NCBI GenBank assembly: GCA_037138055.1
Contig: JBAXJB010000026.1
Span: 1-22,297 of the forward strand
Reading direction: 5' to 3'
DNA length: 22,297 nucleotides
DNA from: CAITNM01 sp037138055
GTDB taxonomy: Bacteria; Pseudomonadota; Alphaproteobacteria; Paracaedibacterales; CAITNM01
In this document: positions 14,627 through 22,260 of the stretch, piece after piece
Numbering within the stretch: position 1 is the stretch's first letter
How the letters are laid out: every line of letters begins with the position of its first letter
Made by a program: the position numbers and the translations under genes
Notes under the pieces: model-generated
What the model saw: only the letters and a program-made list of their open reading frames with translations
Told to the model about the DNA's origin: nothing
Databases searched by the model: none

Positions 14627-15130
14627 TTATTGCGTGTTTACGCGAATGTCTCTGGCTTTTAATAAAATGATATTCTCTAGTTCTCGTGATGCTTTGTTAT
14701 CCATTCCAACATCGTGCCAGCCATCATTTTGTTTTGCCTGCTTATATACGCTAACCTCTAATGCGTTAGAGTTCAACTTACTGTCTTTAATGCGCACTTG
14801 AATTTTTAGGCGGTCTTTTGCTCCTGCTGGTTGATACCAGTCAGTGACTATAACCCCGCCAGGTCCATCAGATGAAACGAGCGGCGCAAATTTCAAAGTA
14901 TCAAGGCTAGCTTTCCATAAGTAGCTATTTACCACATATCCTGCTGAATCGTTAGTGCGTCCGCTGATTTTATCAGAGCCGAGAGTGATACCTTCAGGTC
15001 CAGCAAGTGATCCAAACCCAAGCTTTATTTTGTCTTCACGTGATTGTGGTGCTTCGGCTGTTTGTTGAGTGCTTGAGCACGCGCACAGCAACATTAAAAA
15101 ACAAGAGCTAGTAACTTTTTTTAAAAACAT
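14627..15130 (-). CDS. DUF3576 lipoprotein
   Basis: The 167-residue product matches the alphaproteobacterial DUF3576 family by its motif order: an N-terminal lipoprotein signal with Cys18 after LLCA, then LGFGSLAGPEG, NSYLWKASLDTLKFAPL, and GGVIVTDWYQPAG, followed by a VRIKDSKLNSNALEVSVYKQ strand pair and a C-terminal helix with KARDIRVNTQ. The ATG at 15130 is preferred to a TTG at 15142 because it begins MFLKKVTSSC, a normal signal peptide. The function of the family is unknown; location is probably the outer membrane or periplasm. In many alphaproteobacteria it lies next to leuS (from memory); here it leads the lipA run instead. It is divergent from the AAA+ ATPase gene across an AT-rich gap. 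Confidence 0.85.
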   Translation of the reverse strand: MFLKKVTSSCFLMLLCACSSTQQTAEAPQSREDKIKLGFGSLAGPEGITLGSDKISGRTNDSAGYVVNSYLWKASLDTLKFAPLVSSDGPGGVIVTDWYQPAGAKDRLKIQVRIKDSKLNSNALEVSVYKQAKQNDGWHDVGMDNKASRELENIILLKARDIRVNTQ

Positions 15131-15266
15131 ATGAAAACACAAAATAAAAATTGTAATGCAATATAGCTAATTTCTTAAATTATTTCGAGATTTTAATTAC
15201 ATTATCATATTTAAAATTTTATGGAAAATTAACGGCAAATTTTAAATAAACCCTAACTTCTTTTAA

Positions 15267-15294
15267 TTGTTCTTTAATTATTGTTTTGTATACT
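15267..15294 (+). promoter_or_regulatory. Putative promoter of the exported ATPase gene
   Basis: TTGTTC at 15267-15272 and TATACT at 15289-15294 are 16 nt apart. Transcription would start near 15301, leaving a leader of about 143 nt before the ATG at 15444. Confidence 0.4.
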
Positions 15295-15327
15295 AAAAAT
15301 ACAATAACAGGTGAAAAAAACGCAGAT

Positions 15328-15393
15328 ATGAACAATGCAAACTACAAAATCGTAACTAGTGTAGGTTGTCCTTTATGGAACCGTATGCCGTAA
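15328..15393 (+). CDS. Possible 21-residue leader peptide
   Basis: An ATG-initiated frame of 21 codons ending in TAA lies in the long leader of the ATPase gene, 50 nt before its ATG. The peptide would read MNNANYKIVTSVGCPLWNRM followed by Pro. A weak AGGTG at 15309-15313 is too far (14 nt) for a good ribosome-binding site. It contains no run of one amino acid, so classical attenuation is not supported. It may be chance. Confidence 0.2.
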   Translation: MNNANYKIVTSVGCPLWNRMP

Positions 15394-15433
15394 AGTAAGT
15401 TTTTATTTTGTGTGACTTCACCGCAAAAACATC

Positions 15434-15439
15434 GGAGGA
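15434..15439 (+). promoter_or_regulatory. Strong Shine-Dalgarno site setting the ATPase start
   Basis: GGAGGA at 15434-15439, 4-5 nt before the ATG at 15444, decides the start in favour of that ATG over a TTG at 15408. This places a hydrophobic signal segment at the extreme N-terminus. Confidence 0.75.
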
Positions 15440-15443
15440 AGTC

Positions 15444-17285
15444 ATGATACGCAAGTTTTTTCTGGTAATTCTCGCAACATATCTTCAATCAGCCTGCACC
15501 TTAAGCGCAACGGACATTTATCCTAAAAATTTACCTGACTTATTTTGGGAATTTCGAACACATTTTTATAGTCGGCTGTCAAACCCTGCGGCTACAAAAG
15601 AAGATTTTCAAAATACAATTTGTGAATTTGTAAGGGTTTGCGACTACATACCGGCTGACTTCGTTGTAAAAGACAAGCTCCGTGAAGATTTTAATAAGCA
15701 TGGATTGTCGAGCGGTTTAAGCGCAGATGTGCTAGTTGGCGTGTTAAGCGCGTTGGATGAACTGGAAGCAAGAGAAGCCATAACTTTGGGTGACTCTTCA
15801 TCAATACGCTCTTTAACTGGTAATGGAGCTGTAGCAACAACTAGCCATCTTCAAGAGGCGTTTGATTTATACCCCCACAATATTTCAAGTTTTTTTTGGG
15901 TTGCACGTAATCATTTTTATGTAAACGTTGCACAAGATGGATGCACTGTATCTGAATTACGGAACCTTTTATGTGAATTTATTAGCGTTGGTGACCACGT
16001 GGCATCATCTCCTTTCATGAGAGAAAGCTTACGTAGTGATTTCAATGAATTTGCTTTCGGTAGAGGTGTTAAGCGAAAAAGAAAAGTAGAAACATTAAAA
16101 GTTTTATCAGAATTAGAAGCAATTGGTGTTTATACTGTAAGACCAATCCCAGGATATAATCCTATTCAAGCTGATGAAATTATCGCCCGATACGAAGAGG
16201 AAGTAAGACGGATTGCTAAGTATATTATTGATCAACGTGAGCTGAAGCAACGCGCACAGATTGCTGAAGCAAAAACTTTTTTGGGTGCTGCCTTCAGTGG
16301 TCTGCTTACTCCTGAACAAATTGCTACTCGTCTTAAAGTGAATATTCGGGGCCAAGATGCTGCCATGAATACTTTAGGGCTTATTGGGCATAAAATCATG
16401 GCACAAATTCGTTTAAAGCAAGAAGATGCTTCATGGAGATTCCGTCCTCCTCATGCATTCCTTGTTGGAAAATCAGGTTCAGGGAAAACCCAATCGATTA
16501 TTGAGTTATGCAAAATTATTGGCATTCCGTGGATTAGAGTAAATGCTCCAGAAGTAGTGGGAGAAGGGTTTAAGGGGCCAACTATGTCATATTATTATGA
16601 TCAACTTAAACAAGCAGGAAAAATTCCTCCCTATGCAGTTGTGCTCTTAGATGAAGCAGGAAAAATGGGGAAAACTGGATCTGGAGACGACGCACCGAAA
16701 TATGGTGGCAGTATTATGAGAACCTTATTGGCTCATATGGATGGAGCAAATGTGAAATTGTCTGCTGGACAGGATGGCAGAGAAGAATCAATGTCTACTC
16801 ACTGTTTTACCTACATTGCAACAGATGCATGCGCTCATGTTCCCGATTCAATAGACCTTACAGCTGAGTCTTTGAGTTTTTATACTGGAATGCCGTTAGA
16901 ACTTGTTAATCGTTTCAGCCAAGGAATTATAAAACTAGTGCCACATACAGAGTTCAGTTTGGTTAATATTTTGAAAAACAGCACAGAGGGTGCATATAAT
17001 CATGAACGTAGCTTCTTCAAAAAACTGTACGATATTGACTTGATAATTGATGATGCAGGATTAAGGGTTATAGCAAAAAGATCTCTGAAAGATTCAACAG
17101 GTGCGCGAAAGCTTGAAGAATTATTAGGACACGTGTTAGCGCCTTTATATAGCCTGCCCGAAGAATTAATTACAGAAGTTGATGGAGCAAGAACAATCAC
17201 ATTGACTGAGCAATTTGTAAAAGATCATTTGCCACCGCCAGTTAAAAAAATAAAGGATGAACCACCCTTTGGTATGTATACTTAG
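15444..17285 (+). CDS. AAA+ ATPase (ClpX/HslU-like) with signal peptide and duplicated N-terminal module
   Basis: The 613-residue product is an AAA+ ATPase. Walker A is GKSGSGKT (342-349), Walker B VVLLDEAGK with D403-E404, sensor 1 lies in FTYIATDAC (about 455-463), an arginine-finger candidate is R490 in ELVNRFSQG, and sensor 2 is GAR with R555 in STGARKLEELL; these are closest to ClpX/HslU. Ahead of the ATPase are two copies of an unrecognised module (24-112 and 141-229). Their conserved points YP, FW, CEF, DFN and ELEA recur at an exact spacing of 117 residues. The N-terminus MIRKFFLVILATYLQSAC looks like a Sec signal (a weak lipobox ends at Cys18), so the protein may be exported, which is odd for an ATP-driven machine. 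No zinc finger or ClpP-binding loop was seen. Basic patches KRKRK (about 211-215) and KKIK near the end are present. Confidence 0.85.
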   Translation: MIRKFFLVILATYLQSACTLSATDIYPKNLPDLFWEFRTHFYSRLSNPAATKEDFQNTICEFVRVCDYIPADFVVKDKLREDFNKHGLSSGLSADVLVGVLSALDELEAREAITLGDSSSIRSLTGNGAVATTSHLQEAFDLYPHNISSFFWVARNHFYVNVAQDGCTVSELRNLLCEFISVGDHVASSPFMRESLRSDFNEFAFGRGVKRKRKVETLKVLSELEAIGVYTVRPIPGYNPIQADEIIARYEEEVRRIAKYIIDQRELKQRAQIAEAKTFLGAAFSGLLTPEQIATRLKVNIRGQDAAMNTLGLIGHKIMAQIRLKQEDASWRFRPPHAFLVGKSGSGKTQSIIELCKIIGIPWIRVNAPEVVGEGFKGPTMSYYYDQLKQAGKIPPYAVVLLDEAGKMGKTGSGDDAPKYGGSIMRTLLAHMDGANVKLSAGQDGREESMSTHCFTYIATDACAHVPDSIDLTAESLSFYTGMPLELVNRFSQGIIKLVPHTEFSLVNILKNSTEGAYNHERSFFKKLYDIDLIIDDAGLRVIAKRSLKDSTGARKLEELLGHVLAPLYSLPEELITEVDGARTITLTEQFVKDHLPPPVKKIKDEPPFGMYT

Positions 17286-18046
17286 TGCTCTAGGAATTGT
17301 TCGTGGATAATACGTTCTTCTAAGTGGTGATTTGGGTCAAACAAAAGCGTATAGGGCATAGAGGTATCTAGCACAATTTTTACCGTATGAACTTTGTGGA
17401 TCAATCTTTGATCAGCGGTTAGTTTTACTGGCCGTTGCTCAGGTTGCTGCACTTCCAGTTCAATTTCCACTGAACTAGGGACTAAAGCACCTTTCCAACG
17501 TCGTGGCCTAAAAGGACAAATAGGAGTGAGAGCAATTAAGCCCGATTCTAAAGGAAGAATAGGACCCCCTGCTGATAAGTTGTACGCGGTACTGCCAGCA
17601 GGTGTGGCTATGATTAGCCCATCGCCAATTAATGAATTCAGTTGGGTTTTGCCATTTAACTTAATGACTATCTTAGATGTTTGTGCGGAGCTTCTAAATA
17701 AAGAGATTTCGTTAAAAGCTTGCGCTTCGTATTTTTCTCCAAATGCGTCTGTCACATTAGCTTTTAAGGAAAACAGCGTAGTCGACTTGGCATTAGCTAT
17801 TCGTTCAGGCAGCTTCTCTAATTGTTCGGGGTTGTTCAATAAAAATCCTATAGTGCCTGTGTTAACACCATAAACGGGGATTTTATGATTTTTTAATTGA
17901 TGCAACGTATGCAACATAAAACCGTCACCACCAAAAGCGACAATTGCTTCAGCTTGTTCAATTGGCACTGCTTCTAAAATGCCTTCCGCAATTTTTGCAA
18001 AGTTTTTTGCTTTTTGCTTGTGTGATGCCAGTATTGCAACTTTCAT
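17282..18046 (-). CDS. nadK: NAD kinase
   Basis: The 254-residue enzyme phosphorylates NAD to NADP with ATP in the cytoplasm. The GGDG nucleotide-binding motif is at 39-42, the NTG of GVNTGTIGFL at 62-64, FNEISLFR at 111-118, and the conserved GDGLIIATPAGSTAYNLSAG at 141-160. Length is on the short side but normal for alphaproteobacterial forms. It is the last gene of the mlaA-pfk-nadK operon, 3 nt after the pfk stop. Its TAA (17284-17282 on the minus strand) overlaps the TAG of the convergent ATPase gene, so the two stop codons share the bases TTAG. NAD kinase and phosphofructokinase share a fold superfamily, which makes their adjacency neat but not necessarily meaningful. Confidence 0.97.
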   Translation of the reverse strand: MKVAILASHKQKAKNFAKIAEGILEAVPIEQAEAIVAFGGDGFMLHTLHQLKNHKIPVYGVNTGTIGFLLNNPEQLEKLPERIANAKSTTLFSLKANVTDAFGEKYEAQAFNEISLFRSSAQTSKIVIKLNGKTQLNSLIGDGLIIATPAGSTAYNLSAGGPILPLESGLIALTPICPFRPRRWKGALVPSSVEIELEVQQPEQRPVKLTADQRLIHKVHTVKIVLDTSMPYTLLFDPNHHLEERIIHEQFLEH

Positions 18047-18049
18047 AAG

Positions 18050-19135
18050 CTACAAATCACCAACATAAATACCAATTCCTTTTGCTGTTTGAATCAATAA
18101 TCCTTTGGGATCAACTGTGCTGTAGATATCAATAGTTGATTCAATTGGAACTGACTTTAGCTGATTGTTTTGCCAAATGACCATTTTTCCAAAGTCTTGA
18201 GCGGCTACCATGTCTACGGCTTTCACCCCAAACGCTGTTGCTAAGATTCTATCTTGAGCATTCGGCTGACTGCCACGTTGAACATGACCCAAAATAGTTG
18301 CTCTTGTGTCGGCATTAATACGTTTTTCAAGTTCTGCACAAAGGTACTGCGAAACGCCACCATATCGCGGCATCTCATTATGTGATTTTCCTTGTAAAAC
18401 AGAGCTATCAGCAAGTGTTTTAACTGCTTCTGATACAACAATTAAAGAATGATTCCGTCCCGTTTTACTTATGTTTTGAATCTGTTGACAGATTGATTCA
18501 ATATTGTAAGGGATTTCAGGAATAAGAATTACATCTGCGCCACCTGCAATGCCTGCAGATAAAGCTATGTGCCCGGCATCACGTCCCATGACTTCTAATA
18601 TCATTACACGGTCATGACTAGCTGCAGTTGGCTGTAGCCTATCAAGCGCTTCAACGGCAACACTAACTGCAGTGCTATAGCCTATGGAAAGTTCTGTTTC
18701 AGCAAGGTCATTATCGATTGTTTTTGGAATGCATACTAAATTCATTCCGCCTTTTTTTGCTAGCTTGCTATTTATACGCATGCTGCCATCTCCACCAATG
18801 GCAATAATAGCATCTAGCTTCAAGTCGTTATAACCTTCTATTGCATCATCAGAGCGATCGACTCGTAAGCCATCTTCCGACGGAAAAAAGAAAGGATTTT
18901 CTTTCGTTGTGCTTCCTAAAATTGTGCCGGCAGAACGTACCATGCCTTGGTCACATTGGGTGACTGTTAGGGGGATGTATTCTAATGGTCTGCGAATCAA
19001 ACCGCTTGTGCCTTTTAGAATACCAAAAACCTCCCAACCATAATGCTGAATGGCGCGTAACGTAATTGCGCGAATTGTGGCATTTAAACCAGAACAATCT
19101 CCACCACTGGTTAAAATACCAATTCTTTTTGCCAT
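18050..19135 (-). CDS. pfkA: 6-phosphofructokinase, ATP-type glycine with PPi-type lysine
   Basis: The 361-residue protein phosphorylates fructose 6-phosphate in glycolysis. Family motifs are TSGGDCSGLNA (9-19), IGGDGSMR (113-120), PKTIDND (137-143, catalytic base D141), and MGRDAGHIAL for substrate binding. The residue equal to E. coli Gly104 is Gly117, the ATP-type state, whereas PPi enzymes have Asp. The residue equal to Gly124 is Lys138, as in PPi enzymes. Gly plus Lys is the combination of the group III, actinobacterial-type ATP enzymes, so ATP is the likelier donor (inference from known families). Many alphaproteobacteria lack phosphofructokinase and use the Entner-Doudoroff route, so its presence is informative. 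It sits 4 nt after mlaA and 3 nt before nadK. Confidence 0.93.
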   Translation of the reverse strand: MAKRIGILTSGGDCSGLNATIRAITLRAIQHYGWEVFGILKGTSGLIRRPLEYIPLTVTQCDQGMVRSAGTILGSTTKENPFFFPSEDGLRVDRSDDAIEGYNDLKLDAIIAIGGDGSMRINSKLAKKGGMNLVCIPKTIDNDLAETELSIGYSTAVSVAVEALDRLQPTAASHDRVMILEVMGRDAGHIALSAGIAGGADVILIPEIPYNIESICQQIQNISKTGRNHSLIVVSEAVKTLADSSVLQGKSHNEMPRYGGVSQYLCAELEKRINADTRATILGHVQRGSQPNAQDRILATAFGVKAVDMVAAQDFGKMVIWQNNQLKSVPIESTIDIYSTVDPKGLLIQTAKGIGIYVGDL

Positions 19136-19139
19136 TTGC

Positions 19140-19892
19140 TTACCCCTTATTCAGCTTTTTATCTATTTTTTGTTGACGCTGGAAAATCATGCTACGAATC
19201 GTAACATAAGAATCTGACGATGTCTCGTAGATGTCATCCAAACTGTTAAGTAGGCCAGCACGAATATCAACAATATCCACTGCAGTAACACCCCAAAGCC
19301 AATTTTGAAACTGATGATGGTTGTTATGATGACTCTTTGAATGACGTGCAAAGTAGCGTGCTGGGTCGGCAAACCAATCAAATGCATAGCCAGTTGCGCC
19401 TCTGAACGTTGTGGGCCCAAGAATCGGCAACATAATGTATGGTCCTGCTTCAACACCCCATGTTGCTAAGGTTTCGTTAAAGCTTGTTAGCTCTTCTTTG
19501 ATACCAATAAAATCAGCAAAATCAATTAAGCCAAAAATCCCCAATGTTGTATTTAAAATAAATCTAAAAGTTGTTGTTGTTGAGTGCTCAACACGTCCTT
19601 GAAGCAAGTGATTTATACAATTAATGGGCCCATGAATATTTTTTATAAAACTTCTAGCGCAATATTTAACATTTTCCGGTGTTCCCATGTCATAAGCAAT
19701 TGCAACGTGTTTAATAATTGCTGCATCTAAAACACGGTTAAAACCGTACATATATCGGTTAAACGTTTCTAACGGATCAGGTTCGTGCAGCGTAAACTCA
19801 TCTTCTTCTACTTTTTTACTTTGGGTATCTGGTACAGAAGAACAGCCACATAAAGTCAGTAATGCTAAAAATATCCAACCCCGAAGCCGCAT
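19140..19892 (-). CDS. mlaA: MlaA (VacJ) outer-membrane lipoprotein
   Basis: MlaA removes mislocalised phospholipids from the outer leaflet of the outer membrane and passes them to the Mla transport chain. The 250-residue product has a lipoprotein signal with Cys17 in LCGC. The family core follows: DPLETFNRYMYGFNRVLDAA (39-58), a PENVKYCARSFIKN segment, the NTTLGIFGLIDFAD hydrophobic loop, WGVEAGPYIMLPILGPTTFR, and the DPARYF helix region. All are intact, and the length is typical. It leads an operon with pfk and nadK, separated by 4 nt. The other mla genes are not in the window. A His-rich patch (HSKSHHNNHHQ) near residues 185-195 is unusual. Confidence 0.95.
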   Translation of the reverse strand: MRLRGWIFLALLTLCGCSSVPDTQSKKVEEDEFTLHEPDPLETFNRYMYGFNRVLDAAIIKHVAIAYDMGTPENVKYCARSFIKNIHGPINCINHLLQGRVEHSTTTTFRFILNTTLGIFGLIDFADFIGIKEELTSFNETLATWGVEAGPYIMLPILGPTTFRGATGYAFDWFADPARYFARHSKSHHNNHHQFQNWLWGVTAVDIVDIRAGLLNSLDDIYETSSDSYVTIRSMIFQRQQKIDKKLNKG

Positions 19893-19998
19893 AGAACTCT
19901 TAATTGTGTTAATTCTTTAAAACTTTAACAAAAATTATGTTAAAACCCAAGATGTATAGTAAACAAAACCGTGCTAGATTTAAGGTTGTGGAGGATCC

Positions 19999-21138
19999 AT
20001 GAGTAATTTCGTGTTTGATGAGCGTGCATTGCAAGCGCTGAAAACCTTACAGCAAGCTGGTTTTGATAGCTGGTTTGTTGGTGGATGTGTGCGCGATTCG
20101 CTGCTCGAGAAACCTTTCACAGACTACGATATCGCGACCACAGCTCATCCTGCAGATTGTATTCCCCTTTTTCAAAAAAAATTTGAACTTGATCTAAAAG
20201 GAGAAAAATTTGGTTGTGTGCGTGTTAACTATGAAGACTTATGGCTTGAAATCACAACACTTCGCAAAGACGTTAACCCAGATGGCAGGCACACAAAAAT
20301 TACGTTCACAACAGATGTGGCAGAGGACGCCAAGCGCCGAGATTTTACAATTAATGCTCTGTATTGGAATGAGAAGGCTATTATTGATTTTTTTGACGGA
20401 CAAAAAGATCTGGAACAACATGAGGTCAAATTTATTGGCAAGGCTAATGATCGGGTTCAAGAAGACTATTTACGAATTTTACGCTTTTTTCGTTTTTCAA
20501 GTGTTTACGCGAATGAACTGAACCAGGAAGGGCTTAAAGCTTGTGTAGATCATCAAGAAGGGCTTCGGTATTTATCAGGGAATCGCATCTGGTCTGAATG
20601 GTCAAAAATACTATTTGGAAAAAATACTTTAAGAGTTTTGCAAGTTATGGAAACTAACGATATTGATAGCACTTTATTTGGTGCAAAAATCAGCATCGCT
20701 AACTATTTGGCTTATAAAGGTAGAGATGCCTTATTGCTAACTCACTTGCTGTTGCCATCCATTCATATTCAACATTTGGTGCACAGATTAAGCGTGAATC
20801 AAGCACAGCAAGAATGGTTAGAATCTGCTAGCGCCTTAACCATTGAGCATGATTTTCGCCTAAGCTACTTGCAGTATGGTGAAAGCGCCAAGGAACTTGT
20901 GCGGTATTGGGCGAGCAAATACAACAAAAACGCTGACGAAATTTTTACTCAGACTTTTTGGAGCATCCCAAATCCTGTTTTTCCGTTTGCAGGAAAGGAC
21001 ATTCTAAAACTCGGTTGCCAACCTGGTCCAATTGTTGGAAACTATTTGCAAATCGCTCACCAATGGTGGGTGAAAAACAACTTTAGCCCCAGCCACCAGG
21101 ATTGTTTGTGCTATGTCGAATCCCTACTTAACAAATGA
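19999..21138 (+). CDS. cca: CCA tRNA nucleotidyltransferase (class II)
   Basis: The 379-residue enzyme adds or repairs the 3' CCA end of tRNAs. Class II nucleotidyltransferase motifs are all present: VGGCVRD (27-33), the metal-binding DYD at 42-44, RRDFTINALYW (113-123) and EDYLRILRFFRF (155-166), which recognises the incoming nucleotide. The C-terminal body is alpha-helical and lacks an HD phosphatase domain, as in other alphaproteobacterial forms. A GGAGG at 19990-19994 sits just before the ATG. A poly(A) polymerase of the same family is the alternative, but length and sequence favour the CCA enzyme. The gene overlaps chpT by 26 nt, which couples their translation. Confidence 0.92.
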   Translation: MSNFVFDERALQALKTLQQAGFDSWFVGGCVRDSLLEKPFTDYDIATTAHPADCIPLFQKKFELDLKGEKFGCVRVNYEDLWLEITTLRKDVNPDGRHTKITFTTDVAEDAKRRDFTINALYWNEKAIIDFFDGQKDLEQHEVKFIGKANDRVQEDYLRILRFFRFSSVYANELNQEGLKACVDHQEGLRYLSGNRIWSEWSKILFGKNTLRVLQVMETNDIDSTLFGAKISIANYLAYKGRDALLLTHLLLPSIHIQHLVHRLSVNQAQQEWLESASALTIEHDFRLSYLQYGESAKELVRYWASKYNKNADEIFTQTFWSIPNPVFPFAGKDILKLGCQPGPIVGNYLQIAHQWWVKNNFSPSHQDCLCYVESLLNK

Positions 21139-21697
21139 AGCGCAATTGCTTTACGCCAAAATTTTACATGATATCGCTGCCCCTTTAGGGGCTTTAACTT
21201 TATGCATGGATGATATTAAAAATGCTCTGCCAGAATCAGCAGAGCTTGTTGAACTGAGTATTGAAACATTATCGCAACGCATTAGTTATTGGCGATTAAT
21301 GGTGACCGGAAGCGCCCAATCTCCTACCTATTCCGATGCCGCAAACGCAATACGTGCAATGGCCAAACTAAAATCAACTGAGGTAACTTTCGTTCATTCT
21401 GAAGACTATCAAGGGGAATATGTTCGCCTACTACTAGCACTTGCACTGGTTTGTTTGGAAAGTCTTCCACGTGGAGGGAAGCTTATCATTGATGCTGACC
21501 AGGGCAATGTAACAGCGTCTGGTGAAAAATGTTATATTTCAAAAGAAATTCAAGATGCTGTAAGTGGATGTGTTGATGTGCCTTCTAGCCGTCATTCCCT
21601 TGGAATGCTTATATACAATTGGGCAAAAAACTTTAACGCTGTAGTGAATTGTGAGCATGAACCAACCAAGCTTGTGCTTGCCTTGGCTAAATTTTAA
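21113..21697 (+). CDS. chpT: ChpT histidine phosphotransferase
   Basis: ChpT carries phosphate from the sensor kinase CckA to the regulators CtrA and CpdR, which control cell-cycle progression in alphaproteobacteria. In this 194-residue protein the phosphorylated His is H19 in LLYAKILHDIAAPLGAL, the helix that forms the dimer bundle. The C-terminal half has a degenerate histidine-kinase ATPase fold without ATP-binding G boxes, as expected. Its start lies 26 nt inside the cca gene; the ATG at 21113 is in a different frame. No separate Shine-Dalgarno site is obvious. Identification rests on the His motif, the length and the degenerate second half; sequence conservation in this family is low. 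Confidence 0.85.
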   Translation: MSNPYLTNEAQLLYAKILHDIAAPLGALTLCMDDIKNALPESAELVELSIETLSQRISYWRLMVTGSAQSPTYSDAANAIRAMAKLKSTEVTFVHSEDYQGEYVRLLLALALVCLESLPRGGKLIIDADQGNVTASGEKCYISKEIQDAVSGCVDVPSSRHSLGMLIYNWAKNFNAVVNCEHEPTKLVLALAKF

Positions 21698-21736
21698 AGT
21701 TCAAAGCTGACTGATATTTTTTAAGGAGAAAGCATT

Positions 21737-22138
21737 ATGAATACAGCATGCAAAAAAGCTACAAGTAAGACTCCTTATCTTGTTAATAAAGCAAACGTTG
21801 TTCCGCGTGACACAGGTTATGGTGAGCGGATATATGAACTTGCGGGGCCTATTGACGGTAATATTCGCAAACACTGCATTGCAATTGTTGATATTGATCC
21901 AGGAAAAAGTTCAAAAAATCACTTTCATCCTGAAGTTGAAGAAACGTATTTTGTGCTAGCAGGTAGTGCACTTGTCACTGTTGATGGAGTTGACGTTACG
22001 CTTGGACAAGGGGATCTTATTGCAATTCCTACCGGTGCACATCACAAGGTAACAAACTCTTCTAATACTGAAGTTTTGCAACTATTCGTTACCTGTGCTG
22101 AACCTTGGACGCCTGAATGTAGCGTGTTTTTAGAATAG
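21737..22138 (+). CDS. Small cupin-domain protein
   Basis: The 133-residue protein is a single beta-barrel cupin. Motif 1 has H62, H64 and E69 with G76 (HFHPEVEETYFVLAG), exactly HxHx4Ex6G. Motif 2 is GDLIAIPTGAHHKVTN with H103 and N107, matching Gx5PxGx2Hx3N. These residues bind a divalent metal, so an enzyme such as a dioxygenase or isomerase, or a sugar or ligand-binding role, is possible, but no substrate can be named. There is no signal peptide. A strong AAGGAGA lies 8 nt before the ATG. It follows chpT after 39 nt and may be cotranscribed or separate; no terminator is seen after it. Confidence 0.9.
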   Translation: MNTACKKATSKTPYLVNKANVVPRDTGYGERIYELAGPIDGNIRKHCIAIVDIDPGKSSKNHFHPEVEETYFVLAGSALVTVDGVDVTLGQGDLIAIPTGAHHKVTNSSNTEVLQLFVTCAEPWTPECSVFLE

Positions 22139-22149
22139 CATTGCAGATG

Positions 22150-22260
22150 TTAGCTCATTAACTCAGCAAATGAATACACTTTGCCACTATAGGTAAAATG
22201 GAATTTTTCACGACCTTCTAATTCTGTATTGGAGGGGCGTGTGTATAGCCAGCTACACAT
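22150..22260 (-). CDS. Possible small protein, 36 residues
   Basis: An ATG frame of 36 codons on the minus strand runs from 22260 to a TAA at 22152-22150, beginning MCSWLYTRPSNTELE and ending in HFTYSGKVYSFAELMS. Its composition looks protein-like. There is no Shine-Dalgarno sequence before it and two in-frame stops lie just upstream. The end of the window is about 40 nt further, so it could be a decayed tail of a gene. The rest of 22139-22297 shows nothing else. Confidence 0.3.
   Translation of the reverse strand: MCSWLYTRPSNTELEGREKFHFTYSGKVYSFAELMS

Larger units (their letters stand above)
15131..15443. other. 313-nt AT-rich divergent intergenic region
   Basis: The gap between the DUF3576 gene (minus) and the ATPase gene (plus) holds a plausible promoter at 15267-15294 for the plus strand and a possible 21-codon leader reading frame at 15328-15393. 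The half nearest DUF3576 is very AT-rich, with a TATATT about 35 nt before its ATG that may be its -10 box. I see no terminator, RNA gene or repeat in it. Confidence 0.6.

Noticed and set aside
14346..14801. 151-codon plus-strand open frame across the lipA/DUF3576 junction
   Set aside because: It is antisense to two supported genes, and its composition is Ser/Cys-rich without any recognisable pattern.
17240..17270. SUMO-like IKDE site at the ATPase C-terminus
   Set aside because: A four-residue match is too short to mean anything without evidence of host delivery.
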